Assembly: GCA_036785705.1 (NCBI GenBank)
Contig: JAWUZG010000036.1
Coordinates: 10,783,501 to 10,847,500, forward strand
DNA length: 64,000 bases
From: Acanthornis magna
Taxonomy: Eukaryota > Chordata > Aves > Passeriformes > Acanthizidae
Direction of reading: 5' to 3'
In this document: positions 33,801 to 46,300 of the stretch, in pieces
Layout of the letters: the number at the start of each line of letters is the position of its first letter
Position numbering within the stretch: position 1 is the first letter of the stretch
The notes under the pieces: model-generated
Told to the model about the DNA's origin: nothing
Databases searched by the model: none
Seen by the model: the letters and a program-made list of their open reading frames with translations, nothing else
Program-made: the position numbers and the translations under genes

Positions 33801-35417
33801 TATCCATAAATCACGCCCAATGCAAAGCCAGAACATTACTCAGAATGGGAATTGTAATTGGTTGTTGTCATTAGAGCTGATGAAATGTGTTTCTGCCACA
33901 AAGTGCAGTTAACCCTAACCAGCATTTGATTAAGTATGAAAGATCACAGCCTAAGAATTTTCTCAGAAGTAGAAAATGCCGTAAATTTGGCAGTGACTTG
34001 CAAATCAGATTCTGAAGTGGGGAGTCCAGAATACCAGTCTGGTCAATCTATCAAATGAAGACGCTGAAAATTTTCAGCTAAACACTGGGAAAAATAAACT
34101 GCTGCTCGGATTTTTATTGTTGTTTTCAAGGAAGTAATTTGTAACTCGTTAACAAGTTGTGATCAAACATGGAATTGATTGAGTAGTTTTTAACTGCCTT
34201 CTGATGGCACTGAAATACTTTGGGTTTAGCAATTTTATTTCATTGTGTGAGACATGGCCTGAGACCTAGGGTAGAATAAATAAATACATACAAATAAATT
34301 GTAAAACAGATAGCTATTTAGAGTATTGAAAGTACTGAGGGTTGGATGGATCTCCATTTTCACTTTCTGTATTGAATTGGTATTTTTTTCAAAGAAAATT
34401 CTATCGTCAGTTGGCCTAAAAACGTTGTCACCTCTCTCTACAAACTTTGTCTTATAAACTCCAAAACAACAAGAAGAAAGTCAACTGAATATAGTCAATA
34501 AATAACAAATGGGAGTTGTTTTCTTACTAGAACAACGGTGCCAGTGGTGGTGATTGGCCTACTAGTATTTACCTTCCATTTGCAACACAGTTTGCCAATC
34601 TGATGATTATTTGTGTGTAGTCACAATAAAGAGAGATGAAGGAGAAAGGGAAGTTATTCATCAAGACCGCAAACTGCAATGTGACAATGGTCAATGTATA
34701 TCAGGATTGCAACTGTTGAAACAAATGCTGATTTGCTAAGCCCAAATTGTTTAGGAAAGGCAATGTGTTAAGATATTCCTTTGATAGGTGTAGTGTTCTG
34801 TTCCTTATTTAAGGACTAAAGAAAGAAGTGTTCATTATAAAGAGTGTAAACTTTACTTGAAAGCGTATTTCCCTAATCACTTAGCTAAACACTCTGCAAC
34901 TTAACCTTAGAGCTACGAATACCACTATAACTATATGTGTAAGTTTCAATGAAATTAATATTAACAGTTCAGTTAAAGCATGAAACTGCTTGTTTCCAGT
35001 GGATAAAGCCTTTACCTTCCTCTACAACAGTACCAACACTTTCTTCTAAAAGAAGCCAAGTATGTAAGCAAAGTAAATTTTTGTCAAATTTTCATCCAAA
35101 TCCATGCAAAGTTCAATTTTTGTCAGACTGCCAAACAGTATGTGAGGTTTAGCTTGAAATTCCAAAGTTCTGTGACAAAATTTATTCTTTGAACTTGTTA
35201 GTTTTCAAAAACTGACATCGGTAATATACTGAACAGGTTACTATGTAGTACATAGCTATTTTAATTAGACAGCTGCTTTACTTTACAGTTTCTAGGAACT
35301 TTAAATGCATTGCCATATAATTTCTTGAGGTAGCTTTTATAGAGGGAGCCAGACAAGATACAAATGGATATATATTCTAGCTTGGATAAGGGAAGGGAAG
35401 AGAGACATGGGTGAGCA
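30802..35417. other. Intergenic, no gene recognised
   Basis: This is AT-rich sequence without convincing exons. It includes an A-rich low-complexity tract at about 32790-32886. The 131-codon minus-strand frame at 32719-33114 is simply that tract read as poly-Phe-rich protein. The blocks 33840-33960 and 34640-34760 look complex and unique and are noted as possible conserved elements. No complete transposon was identified. Confidence 0.6.
32790..32886. repeat. A-rich low-complexity tract
   Basis: The stretch is dominated by A with interspersed C (aacaaaccccaaaaaac-like words and a run of about 19 A's near 32854-32872). It could be an expanded poly-A tail of an old retroposed sequence or a simple A-rich satellite. 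I see no target-site duplication or recognisable element body to its left, so I leave its origin open. Confidence 0.8.
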
Positions 35418-35468
35418 ATTAGACTTGATATTCTTAAAAGTCTTTTCCAACCTACACAATTCTATTAA
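35418..35468 (+). mobile_element. Short CR1 LINE 3' terminal stub
   Basis: The segment gcaattagacttgatattc followed by ttaaaagtcttttccaacct and acacaattctatt matches the conserved last ~50 bases of bird CR1 elements (gacttgatgatcttaaagg, then tcttttccaacct, then an attctat-type end). Upstream sequence is not recognisably CR1, so this is a very short 5'-truncated or eroded copy. The similarity is by eye and the left edge is uncertain. Confidence 0.7.
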
Positions 35469-36269
35469 TTGCTGAGACTTGGCTGTGGCCACAAGACTTT
35501 CCATTCTGTTCTGGCATTGAAGTGGTTTTGGAAACTACCTATCAATCAGATGGTACTCGCAACGCTTTTCATTTGTGTGTCCATGTTTTCAAAACTGTAT
35601 CAAGAAATCAAATGTTTGCTTATCACAGATGTTTCAAAGTTTCAAAGTGGTAGTGACACTGACCACTTTGGAAAACAATGAGAAATAAATGCATGATGAA
35701 GTAGGTATGCACAGAAATATGATTTTTTTTTTTAACTGAAATGCAGTGGCTGTTTTTTGCCACAAAATGCTGTTTTTTAGAGTTTTTCTGTGAAGAGGAA
35801 ACTACTGCTCTTTGCACAGGAAGAGCTGTTGGAGGGAGATTAATTATCTGACTTGTCAGAAATAACAACCCTTGACTAGCATATGAAATAGCAGCATACG
35901 AACAATGGAACTAAAAAGATAAGAATAAAACAGTGTTAGCTAACCAGTCCTTAGTGCTCTGCCAAAGTTCCCATTGTCATTAAGAGCAAGCTGAAGGATT
36001 TTAGAAGTGCGAAAAAGTTGTACAGATGACATCACCAAAAGAGGCCATGGCTGGCTGTTCACTGTTGAATGATGAAGTTGCTGCTGTGTTTTCAAACATG
36101 GCATCTTGAAGAGCATTCAGAACTGGTAGACTAAAAGGAGCAAGTGTGTTCATCCTGTTACTCTTACATCATCTGCCAAGAAAGCATCTGGTCTAAGCCA
36201 TCAAGACAGCACTGCCTTTCAAAACAGTCCACCAGCAAGTATTCTTTATCCATTTCTTGTGTGATTAAA
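35469..36269. other. Intergenic, no gene recognised
   Basis: This is unique-looking AT-rich sequence with only short chance ORFs. It contains a compact imperfect inverted repeat at 35643-35670 (see findings) and a poly-T run near 35722. Confidence 0.6.
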
Positions 36270-36404
36270 ACTGAGATGTTGGTACTACGGGCCATGATAA
36301 CAAAAAAAACCCCAAAAAACCCTGAGTTGTTGGTATTATGGGCCATGATAACAAAAAAACCCCACCAAAATTCAAGTTGTTGGTACTATGGGCCATGAAA
36401 ACTT
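36270..36404. repeat. Three-copy ~50-bp tandem repeat
   Basis: The words gttggtactacgggccatga, gttggtattatgggccatga and gttggtactatgggccatga start at 36278, 36329 and 36379, giving units of 51 and 50 bases. The first two copies continue with taacaaaaaaa(a) followed by a C-rich run, then ttcaag or ctgag leads into the next copy. The third copy is interrupted after ccatgaaaac. The 84-codon frame across it simply reads the repeat and has no recognisable domain. Confidence 0.9.
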
Positions 36405-39400
36405 CTCAGGAAGCCCCATACCAGAAAAAGATGGAATAATGCTGTAGTGAAAAACACACCTTGTGTCTTTCTTGTGTCAGGGAGCAAGGTCCAACATTTC
36501 AGTCCAGCATGGTAAACCAGTTAATAAAAAATCAATGTTAACTCAGCTGAGCACTGCCTACCCCTTGTGTTCTTTTCCACGTGGTGTTTTTTATTGTTGG
36601 GTGTATCTGATGCCTTTCTCATGAGGCATGGCAGAAGCCCATGGCAGGATGGAGTGATATTTAACCAGGCAAGGATCACTCCTAATGTGTTTAATTCTTA
36701 ATGTGAAAGAATCTACATGCCAGTCAGCATTATTGTTGTAAAGTACTTGTCAGGTGCATAAGATTAAGAAGAGGTCCATGCCAGAGATCATTCCCACAAA
36801 AGGAAGAATTCAGCAATGGCTATAGGCTGAGCAAAATTCCTCTAGGCTGAGCAAACTCCAAACAAAGGGTGGCTCTTACCCAGGAGACTGTTCCCACCAG
36901 AGCTGAATAAACCTTGCTCATTCTGTGGTGTTGTGCCTCTGTGTGGAGGCTGTAACCTGGTGGAGGTGTGCAAGGACTGAGGCAGCGTGTAACGCATTTC
37001 CACAGACTTGTTTTTTTCAGGCATAAATGTTTCAGCCAGTTGCTGTGGATTGGTGTACCTGCGCAATAGCCATCTCCAGGGATTTCAGTGGCTGTCCCAG
37101 AGCTTGCAGAGATGAGCATTAAGCAACAATGTGCACTTCACATTAGAGAGTGAAGGTAATGGATATTTTCTACATTCCAGTGTATAACAACAAATTATTC
37201 TCATCCTGATAATATTATCTGCATAATGAATACTCTGTACTCTTGTTGTTTAGCACTATACTGTTTTTTAAAGCCTCCATTGCCTGACATACTTAAACAC
37301 ACAAGTCTATTACGAAATTTTCTGTTGAGTGCCCTGCCACTGTACAGCACCATTACAAGGAAGATCTTGTTACAGTTTCTGGTATAAAAATCCATTTTCT
37401 CAGAAATAAGTCGAAAGTGCTGCTAAAGTTTCAACAGCTGCTCTTAGTCTTTGGACTGGCAATATGTAACAATTAAAGCAGGCATGATTACTCAGTACAA
37501 TAAAGTACAATGCTCAGAAAATAAAATGCCTTTGGGCATGGAGAGGAACATACTCTGAAAAAAAGGCGACATATAATTCAGGTCTATCATTTTAGCTGCT
37601 ATGCTACTATACAACTACATTACTGCTGCACTGCAGGTAAGTTATGATTTTTAAATAAGTCAGTAATTGAAACTTATGTGTAGAATATGAATCCTGTGTG
37701 GATTCTTGAACACATCATATGTCTCCACTACAGTGACACAGAGAATTCCACTTTACCAAGAGAATAATGTCAATTTACTCTTCTATTAGAAAATACATCC
37801 AACATGAAAATTGAAGTTTTGTTTTAGCTTCTGGCTCCTGTAACGCAATATACAGCAGTTGCTCTGAAATACCAGTGGTTGTAGCTCTGAGTTGTTGTTC
37901 CTTTATTACTTTGCACAGGCTCTCTTTTCGAACTCAGAGAGAGGAGGGGTTAGAAATGTAAACAAAAAATGAGGTGGTCAAGGATACCTATGCAGATACA
38001 TCCTTTTTCAAGTCCAGACATCAGTTTTGACTCCCAGTGTTAGACAGCTGCCAGACTCTACTGCTTTTTGTGTGTTGTGTGGTCCACAGCTCCCGTTTGC
38101 ATCACTGTTGCAGTGGAAAAACAGAAAATGTAACTATTTCTATATTGGCTAAAAAGGACTATTTTAAGACCTCTGAAATAGAATTTACAAAGCAAACAAA
38201 TAAATAAATAAAAAGTATTACCAGCAAAATAAAACAGTCTATAAAAAACCACTTTTTAAAAAAAAAATCTGATAGTAAAAGGATGTTAAAGTCCAGCTGA
38301 GTATACAATTAGAGAAATTTAGAACTCTGTATTAGACATTCTATATAATGCCTTCTTGCCTCTTTTTGGGTGCTTGTTTTGCTGGTCTTGAAACAAGAAT
38401 CTTACTTGACCTTATATGCATCTCTGAATCACAGGAAGGCCATAAGGTTCATAAAGATAAAATAAACTACCCCACTCTATTCCACACTCCCCAAAATGCT
38501 TAACAGCAGATCAAAATGTTCTAGTATTAAACTTGAAAATGCTGAATCTGTTTGTAAGTCAATCTAGATTTTTCCAGCAAAATTACACTCACCTTCCCAA
38601 AATTCTTTTATACCCAAACAGAGGTAAGAGCTCCCCTAGAGTAGTTATTAATCATGTAACCTCATGCCACATAGATGAAAAAGTATCCTAATCTTTTCAA
38701 CCTTCAAGCATTAGAAGCAAGCCTTTCAGAGAAACACAGAACACATGACTAATTTTATTCTTTTCATTGGCAGATTCATGATCTTTGAAATGACTTTCAT
38801 TTTTCTGTTAGACTTTGAGCTTGTAAGGAAAATTCAGTTCCCTTTTCTTTATACTGTGTGCATATGAATGTCAGGAATCAAACTTCCTTTGAGTTTTTCA
38901 ACAAAGAATGAAATGTTCTTGGAACATATTGCCCTAAGATCATTGCAAGACCGTGATGATCCCCAATAGAAATAAGTATTAATGGTCTTGCAGAGTTTCT
39001 AAATATTTTTTCCTGCCAGAAGTTTACTTATATTTTCCTGATACTGACAAGGAAAACATTGTTGAATTTAATAAATACCTAGATTAGATGTTAAACTTAC
39101 TATCAGTTTCACGTAATCATCTGTGAGTTGGTCTAGTCCAAGGAATGGTTGCTGGCAGTTATTTAATACATCAGTTATTCTAGCCATACACATTGGATAA
39201 TAACTTCACCTTATCTGGAAACACATTTCTGAATCTCTTGATCCAGGGAAGGCTGGTAATTAGAATTAGTTTTAGGAAACACTAGAAGAAGATGGAGAAT
39301 TAAGTGGTAATTTTGCTCTTTCCAAGCTATTTTTGTGCTTCTGGAAAAATAGAATATTTTGGTTTCAACAGACCATTTTGCTTAAAGTAATATCCTTTTA

Positions 39401-39591
39401 GCCACAGATTGCAGCTTTAGATTAAATAATTTTTTAAAGACGTGTCTGAAGTCTGCATATGTGGAAAGATTAAATAAGAAGGAATTGAAGAAAGTAAAAC
39501 AGAAGCAGGAATGTAATGAACTTTTTTTCTCGGCCTTTGGAATTTCTAGTTGGTTTTTATGAATGCAACACTGATCCGGGAAGGATGAACT
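36405..39591. other. Intergenic, no gene recognised
   Basis: This is mostly unique AT-rich sequence. A small direct duplication of the word taggctgagcaaa occurs at about 36824-36855. An (AAAT)n tract lies at about 38197-38214. Minus-strand frames at 36820-37119 and nearby have no domain features. Confidence 0.6.
38197..38214. repeat. (AAAT)n short tandem repeat
   Basis: About four AAAT units in the intergenic region. Confidence 0.8.
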
Positions 39592-40310
39592 GGTGGAAAT
39601 GGATCATAATGGTTACAACAACCCCAGGCAGCACTACTGGTGGGGGGCAGAGTGGCTGGAAAGTGCCCAGGGGAAAAGGCCCTGGGGGTGCTGGTGACAG
39701 CAGCTGGACATGAGCCAGGCTGTGCCCAGGTGGCCAAGAAGGCCAATGGCATCCTGGCCTGGATCAGCAATGGTGTGGCCAGCAGGAGCAGGGCAGGGAT
39801 TGTCCCCTGGACTGGGCACTGGTGAGGCCACAGCTCGAGTGCTGTGTCCAGTTCTGGGCCCCTGAGTGCAAGAAAGACATTGAGGGGCTGGAGCGAGTCC
39901 AGAGAAGGGCAACAGAGCTGGGGAAGGGTCTGGAGCACAAGTGCTGTGAGGAGCAGCTGAGGGAGATGGGGGTGTTCAGTCTGGAGAGAAGGAAGCTCAG
40001 AGCACACATTATTGTTCCCTACAACTACGTGAAAGGAGGTTGTAGCCAGATGGGGTTGGTCTCCTCTCCCAGGTAATAGGTGATAGAACAAGAAGAAATG
40101 GCCTCAGTCTGTGCCAGGGGAGTTTTAAATGGAAATTTAGTAAGAATTTCTTCATGGAAAAGATTTTCAAGAATTGGACCAAGTTGCTTAGGGAAGTGGT
40201 GAAGATACCTTACCTGGAGGTACTTAAAAGACTTGCAGATGTGGCACTTGGGAACATGGTTTAGTGGTTGACGTAATGCTGGGTTAACAGTTGGAGTCAA
40301 TCACTATGTG
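39592..40310 (+). mobile_element. CR1 LINE fragment covering the ORF2 C-terminus and much of the 3' UTR
   Basis: The order of conserved CR1 blocks is clear: ccccaggcagcactactgg, ggcagagtggctggaaagt, ccctgggggtgctggtgaca, ctggacatgagccaggctgt, the [20 protein letters not shown] segment, then [40 protein letters not shown], ggaggttgtagccagatggg, agaagaaatggcctcagtct, a ggaggtacttaaaagacttg block and a tgctgggttaacagttgg end. The translation is split between frames (39640-39825 and 39822-40076), so the reverse transcriptase is dead. The downstream consensus makes this a different subfamily from the 30.4-kb copy. The last ~50 bases of a typical CR1 terminus are missing or too diverged to see. The left edge is approximate. 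Confidence 0.93.
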
Positions 40311-43300
40311 AAGATGATGTCAGAGGGGTGAGTGGGCGTGTGTGTGTTCCCACCTTTTTTTTTAAGGGAGGAATTTGCATGGAAATTCAGAAAGAATCTT
40401 GGTTCCAAAATTAGTTTTATACTGTGATCCCATAGGATTTCACAGAAGTACCACTTAAGGCTGCACATCAGGAAAATCTTGGGGCCTTAATTAGCATAGT
40501 CTAGCAGGCACAAACAAAATGTTCCAAACCTCATGTTTGACTTATGCCTATAAAAAAAGATTAAGCTGTGAAGAAATACAACTCAAATAACTGAAAGGAA
40601 AAGCACTGGAGCTTAAGCTTCTTGGTAGATGATGAGAGGCCTGAATGGAAATGTAGATGAGAGAAGACCAGAGCAATTAGCAGTACTAAAGTAGTTATGA
40701 CTATGGAAAGGTGTGACATAATGTCAGTATGGATGCCATAAGGACTATAAACAGATCGGTTATCCTTAACTGGGAACACAAACGAGACAGGAAAACAAAC
40801 AAAAAAAAATAGAGCAACAGGCAGGGAAAAAACGGTAGGAAAGGGACATGGGCGATAAAGGTAGAAAATTGAGAGAAAAAGAAAGCTAGGAGAGCAATCT
40901 TGTTTTACAATGACGAAACTGATACCAGTTTGTTTTTCAGTCTGTGGTGGGGAGGCAGTTTGAAAGGTGGAGAGTATGGTGGAGACTGTGCATGGGAAAA
41001 GAAACTGAAGAGAGATATTTAGGGGAGACATTTTAAGGTCATTCATTTCTGTATATTGGCAGTAATCCATTGTGGAGAACAGACAGCTACTGTAGTTGTT
41101 AGTAAAGATAAATGTCATTGAATTATAGATGAACATAATGGAAAAATTTCATGTCTAGCCATTGTGTAAAATTAGGAGTGGGACATACTGGCTGTGTGGG
41201 CTTGGTGAATGCCAGGTGCGTGGGTGAGTCGTGAGCGTTGGGAAAGAGTCTTATTCAAGTGGTCTATTCAGCTCTTACACCAGCTCTGTAATGTCATTAT
41301 TTTTTTCCTGCTCTGTCTGCTGAGTACAAACCAAAGCATAGTAAACACTAAGTACCTTAGTGACTACCTCCACATGTCCATATGTTTCTGCTTGCATGTT
41401 CAGTGCAATGGCAGAGGGCAAATGACTCACCTTTAATGCAGTGATTGTTCATAAAGGCCTGTGTAATCACACCTGCTAACGACACGACGCTGCACTGGGT
41501 CACAAAGTACAACATGCTAGCCAGCCTCAACCAGTCATTCAGAGATTACAACTGGTTAAGTGTTAAAATCTTTATCTCTTATGACTTAAAAATTTTCTTT
41601 ACCTAAAATACATTATTTTAATAGGTGAACATTTACTTGCCAGTAGTCTGAACAAAGTCATAGTGGAGGTGTTTCTCCCTCCATGCCTGTGCTATGCAGC
41701 TGTTGTTTTTCAAGTACCATTTTCAGCCTATTCTCACCTTTGGCTGTTTCCCCCTCACACTAATCTTTACATCACACACTATTTGTCCTTCTGTATGCAT
41801 GTTTGGGAATGACACAGCCACTTTTCCAGGAACCTGATTCCTCTCTCATAACCATTAAATGTGGTAATACCCTATTTGCTGCAGATTGCATTATCTTAAT
41901 ATGAAATTGAGTTTACAAAGGCTACCATGAGCTGTACTTTATGTGAAGAATGACCAATTGAAACAACTCACCTGCTCAGACAAGAGACTGATAAAGAGGA
42001 GTTGAAGAATGAGCTACACACAACTAGCCATTAAAGGCAGAATTCTATAAAAATTATGAAGGCCTATTATCTACAAACATAGCTTAAGAACCCAAACATA
42101 TTGAAACATATTCACTAATGGCATACTTAAAGCAGTAACTGAAAAACAGCTATAATTTCTAATACAGTTTCTAATATATCTGGTTTAACAGTAGCTAGTA
42201 GGGAGAAACAAGGAGTAACCTAGCCTGTATTAGTAAAGAACTTCTCTTAAATTCCTATAAGAAAAAAAAGCCATACAAACTCAATAATATAATTTCTTTT
42301 TGCTGGAACAGCACAGACAGAGAATTAGAAACAGTGTTTGGGAGTGGATGGCTGAGAGGAATTATACCCGCTCTCTAACATTCAAGGTGAGATCTGGTAG
42401 ACATTTCCAGGGTGCATCTACGAGGCTAGGATACAAGTAAACATGCCCCAGAGACTGACCATTGCCACCTCCTCCTGGAACTCCTTCACCCTGGGGATGG
42501 AACAGCTACCTCACATGTTTCAGACCTGAAATCATTTTACTTTGCAACCCCTCCTTGACCATTTCTGCTTGTCTTTAATTCTGTTTGAAAGTCAGAAAGG
42601 GAATACTGGTATGTGATTTGGGTAGGGGCACACTTCTTTCATGATTCTCATTCTCTGATTTACGGTAGAAACAGATCCACTTTCCCTGTGTTTGTGATTG
42701 CCAGATACTCAGATATCGCTTGCAGAAAGGAACATTAAGAGATTTATATAATATAGAAAAGTAAGCACTACAACTGTATTATTATAGCAAAAAGGGGGAG
42801 ATGGAGAGAGAGAGATGCCACTTCAGTATAGGGAAATTCCTTCTCTACAAGCTACTGCAAACTAGAAGACTATCCAAGGAGCTATCACTATATGATGCCT
42901 ACATGTTTCACATAACCTTCCCAAGACATTTGCTGTCAAAGATAGTCAGGATGCATCATTGCCTTTACATGCTGCATCTTTACACTCACAGATTTAGTTT
43001 CTTAGATCTGGATTTTGCCTCCACGATAATTACCTTCCTCTGAAAACCACACCCTCCCCAATATGATCCTCAGGATGCAATTCCTAGGAACCCAAGTAAA
43101 GAGGCCTTTTTCCTTCCAGTCGGACCCATCCCCTCGTATCAGAGGAACACAGTCACTTGGCTCCAGTTCTAACATATATTATCACATGTTCCTGACATGA
43201 ACACTTCACAATCTGTGCCACTTTCCGGCCATTCAGCCACCCTCTGCTTCTATGATTCAACTTCTGAAGGTTGCCGCCAGCCTGAACACCTCCTCCATGA

Positions 43301-46300
43301 CAGCTACACAGTGTGTCTATAGGAATGACCCAGGGAAGAGCAAGGTACAAATCTATGCTGTGGTATACTCTTGGACCTTGCCTAATGCAACCAACTCAAC
43401 TGAAATTGGTAAAAAATTATGTGCAAATGAAGGAAAGCATGAATCCACACATGTCATCTGCACTTCTAATCTACATTATAGAAAATACAGCTCACCCCAA
43501 ACCAGAGCAAACTGGAAGAGACTGCTTTATTATATAGAAGACAAACGCACCTGCTATTCCCCACTTCTTGCATAAGCATTCTGAACAGTTCCATCATGGA
43601 AGAAACTGCTGCCACATCCTTCCCCAACCAGCTAAACGTTGGCCTGCACCTAAAACAAGGTCCACACCAGGCTCCATCCAGCTGTTTGTGCTGCCCCACC
43701 TACTGGTGTTAACATCAGAGCTGCTTCCAAACCAGAAGAACCTGGCATGGCAGGGGTTAATGGGGCGATGGGGAAGGGAGGGTGAGACTAAAGAAAATAG
43801 CCCGACACTCTTCCCAGCTTGTTTGATGGAGATGCGACCTGGCAGCATTGAAAAGCTTCAAGATTAATGGAGAAAAGGCGGAATCTGACAGCTTTTCCGC
43901 TGGTTTCACTCCTCCTGGGTGGGCCGATTGCTCTTGAATGTCACTTGCTACTTAATCTTGTGTATCTGAAACAGACTGATGTGTTTGGGGAGCCCTGCTT
44001 GCTCTGTATAGACATCAATTGGCAAGGCAGATAAAAGGAAACTGCATTGAATTACTCTCTTATGCCTTTTATAGAGCACTTTCTGACTACAAAATAATTA
44101 GTAGCCTCATCCAACGAAACCCATCGTGGTTAGGGTGCTCGTTAAACACCAAAAGTGAGGAGGAGAAAGTATTGCTTACTCTCTTCCAGCTCCATCCTAG
44201 AGCTAACATCAAACCAAGACATGTTTGTACTCAAATGAAAACATCTGTAGCTAATATTGTCATTTAATATCACCTCACTGTCTGTGGGATGCTTGAATTG
44301 ATTTTTTTTCTGAATGATTATTTCTGTTTGCACCTTGAAGATTCACTGCAGAGTTAACAATTTATGTGTTACATTCTTTCACTGCTGAGCAGAAAAAACC
44401 CCTTAAGTACTCTTTAAAAATGTAAAACATCTCCCACTCAGTGAACATGATACATTCTCCCTTGTAGTATATAAAGGAGGACATGGGAGACTAAAACGGA
44501 AGGGGTTTTTTTTCTCCATCTGCGGTGAAATCAGATGGCGACTGTCTTGCAAAAGACATTTGATTCTTTTTTTAATCCCAGAATTTCAAGTCAAGTTCTT
44601 CCATGTCTTTCACCCATGTGATACCATTTACAGCAACCTAGAAATAGTAGCAAAATTGTTTTAAAAAGCAGCCTCTGATAGTTGGTAAAATTTGCTTCAT
44701 GTCCCAAACTGATTCTCCTGATATAAATCTGAGTTTCTCCCTATTTGTTACTAAAACTTCATTTGGAGCTATACTGGTGGTACAGCCCAGAGCTGACATA
44801 GCTGTTTAAGTCTCCAGTCAGCAACACAGACAAAATCCTGGCAGTGTGTGAACTGAAAGGTAGCATTTGGACTTTTCCGGCATCTTAAAATTTAGGAGTG
44901 CTTTGTTGCCACGCAAATTAGCTTCTGCCCTCTGATAGACAATTGCCTGAAATAAATGCACTGAGCCAATTTGACATAGGATGTATCTATCATAAAATTC
45001 TATTTTTTCCTTTTCAAACAACAGAAATAATCACAGTTTAGTCTTAAAATTGTGGACTGTGTCACAGCACCTCCTAAGTAAGGAAAATATCCCAGATTAG
45101 ACATCAGCACCACCACTGTATTTCAACTGGCATCTAAAAACCAGTTAGGAGGAGATGACTATGCCTTCAGCAATTATGTAGACCTGTTCAATTGGCAGTG
45201 GGAGGGAAATAGCTCTGTTCCATGCAGTTTTTTACAGTATTTTTCCTCAGACATAAGTGGCCCTTTATAGGAAGGAAATGTGATTTTACACATACACTTA
45301 TAACAAGGTGGAGGAATAGCAGCCATTTCACTGTTTTGTTTTCCATCCATCTCATTTCTATGCCCTTCATAGAAAGAGAGAAGAGGTAAACTGAATAATG
45401 AATGCTAAAGGGAAAGCATCACTAAACTCTGGTATTATATTTATTTACTACTATTTTTTTAATTAGGGAATCTGCAGATACTTTACTGTTTTGAAATGAA
45501 CAGATGTTAGTTTCTGATTTTTTCTGTTTCAGCTGCATGGGAGTACTAACATCCTAATATCTAATTTAAACAATCTTTAAAAATTTTAAAGTTTGATTGA
45601 GAAATTTAAAGGAGTGAAAATTTCATAAAGTCCAACTGTCGATTTTCTTTTAATGTTGGGCTAATGATTGTGTTTTAATAAATGAAGAACAATTACCCAT
45701 TTAGATTCAAAAACATATCAATATCTGTTTGGTCATATTGACATATTAAAGTTCAGATTAATTCTCCACTTTAAATTTGTTCCATATATTTCTCAGCATT
45801 AAACGTCTAACAAACTTTGGAAAAAGCTAAAAAGAGCAACCAGACTTAGGTACGATAATTTATAGAAAATGGATCCCATATCAAGTAAATGTTCACTTTA
45901 TATAGATTCAGGAGTGAACAAAGAAACACTAATGAAAAAGAGGCTATTAGAACCTTTTTGGCAATATTGTGAAAAACAAGCAGCATGACATCCTAGAAAC
46001 TAAAGGGTCTTCCCATCATTTCCCTTCCCCCTCCCCCGGAAGGATGACATTTGCATTGTTAAAAAATACACCGGACTTTTAAGATACTTACTAAATTTTG
46101 TTGAAGGGTCTTAAACAAAATTCTTTCTGTTAATGTAGTCTAGCCAAATTTATATACTATTTGTCAGAATAAATTTTAATCTTTCTATATTTGGCTTTGT
46201 TTGCTAAACTTGTTTAAGATTTTTAAGAGCACTGATCAAACTCTACACACACATTTAACTTCGCCAGTTACGTTCATGAGACCTGGCAGAAATGAAGGTG

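Noticed and set aside
39546..40091. 181-codon minus-strand frame over the 39.6-kb repeat
   Set aside because: It is the antisense strand of a CR1 LINE, whose sense strand carries the reverse-transcriptase remnant.
40561..41136. 191-codon minus-strand open frame with hydrophobic stretches
   Set aside because: The plus strand here is purine-rich, so the minus strand translates to Phe/Leu/Ser-rich sequence by composition alone. There is no known domain, no splice structure and no plausible promoter.
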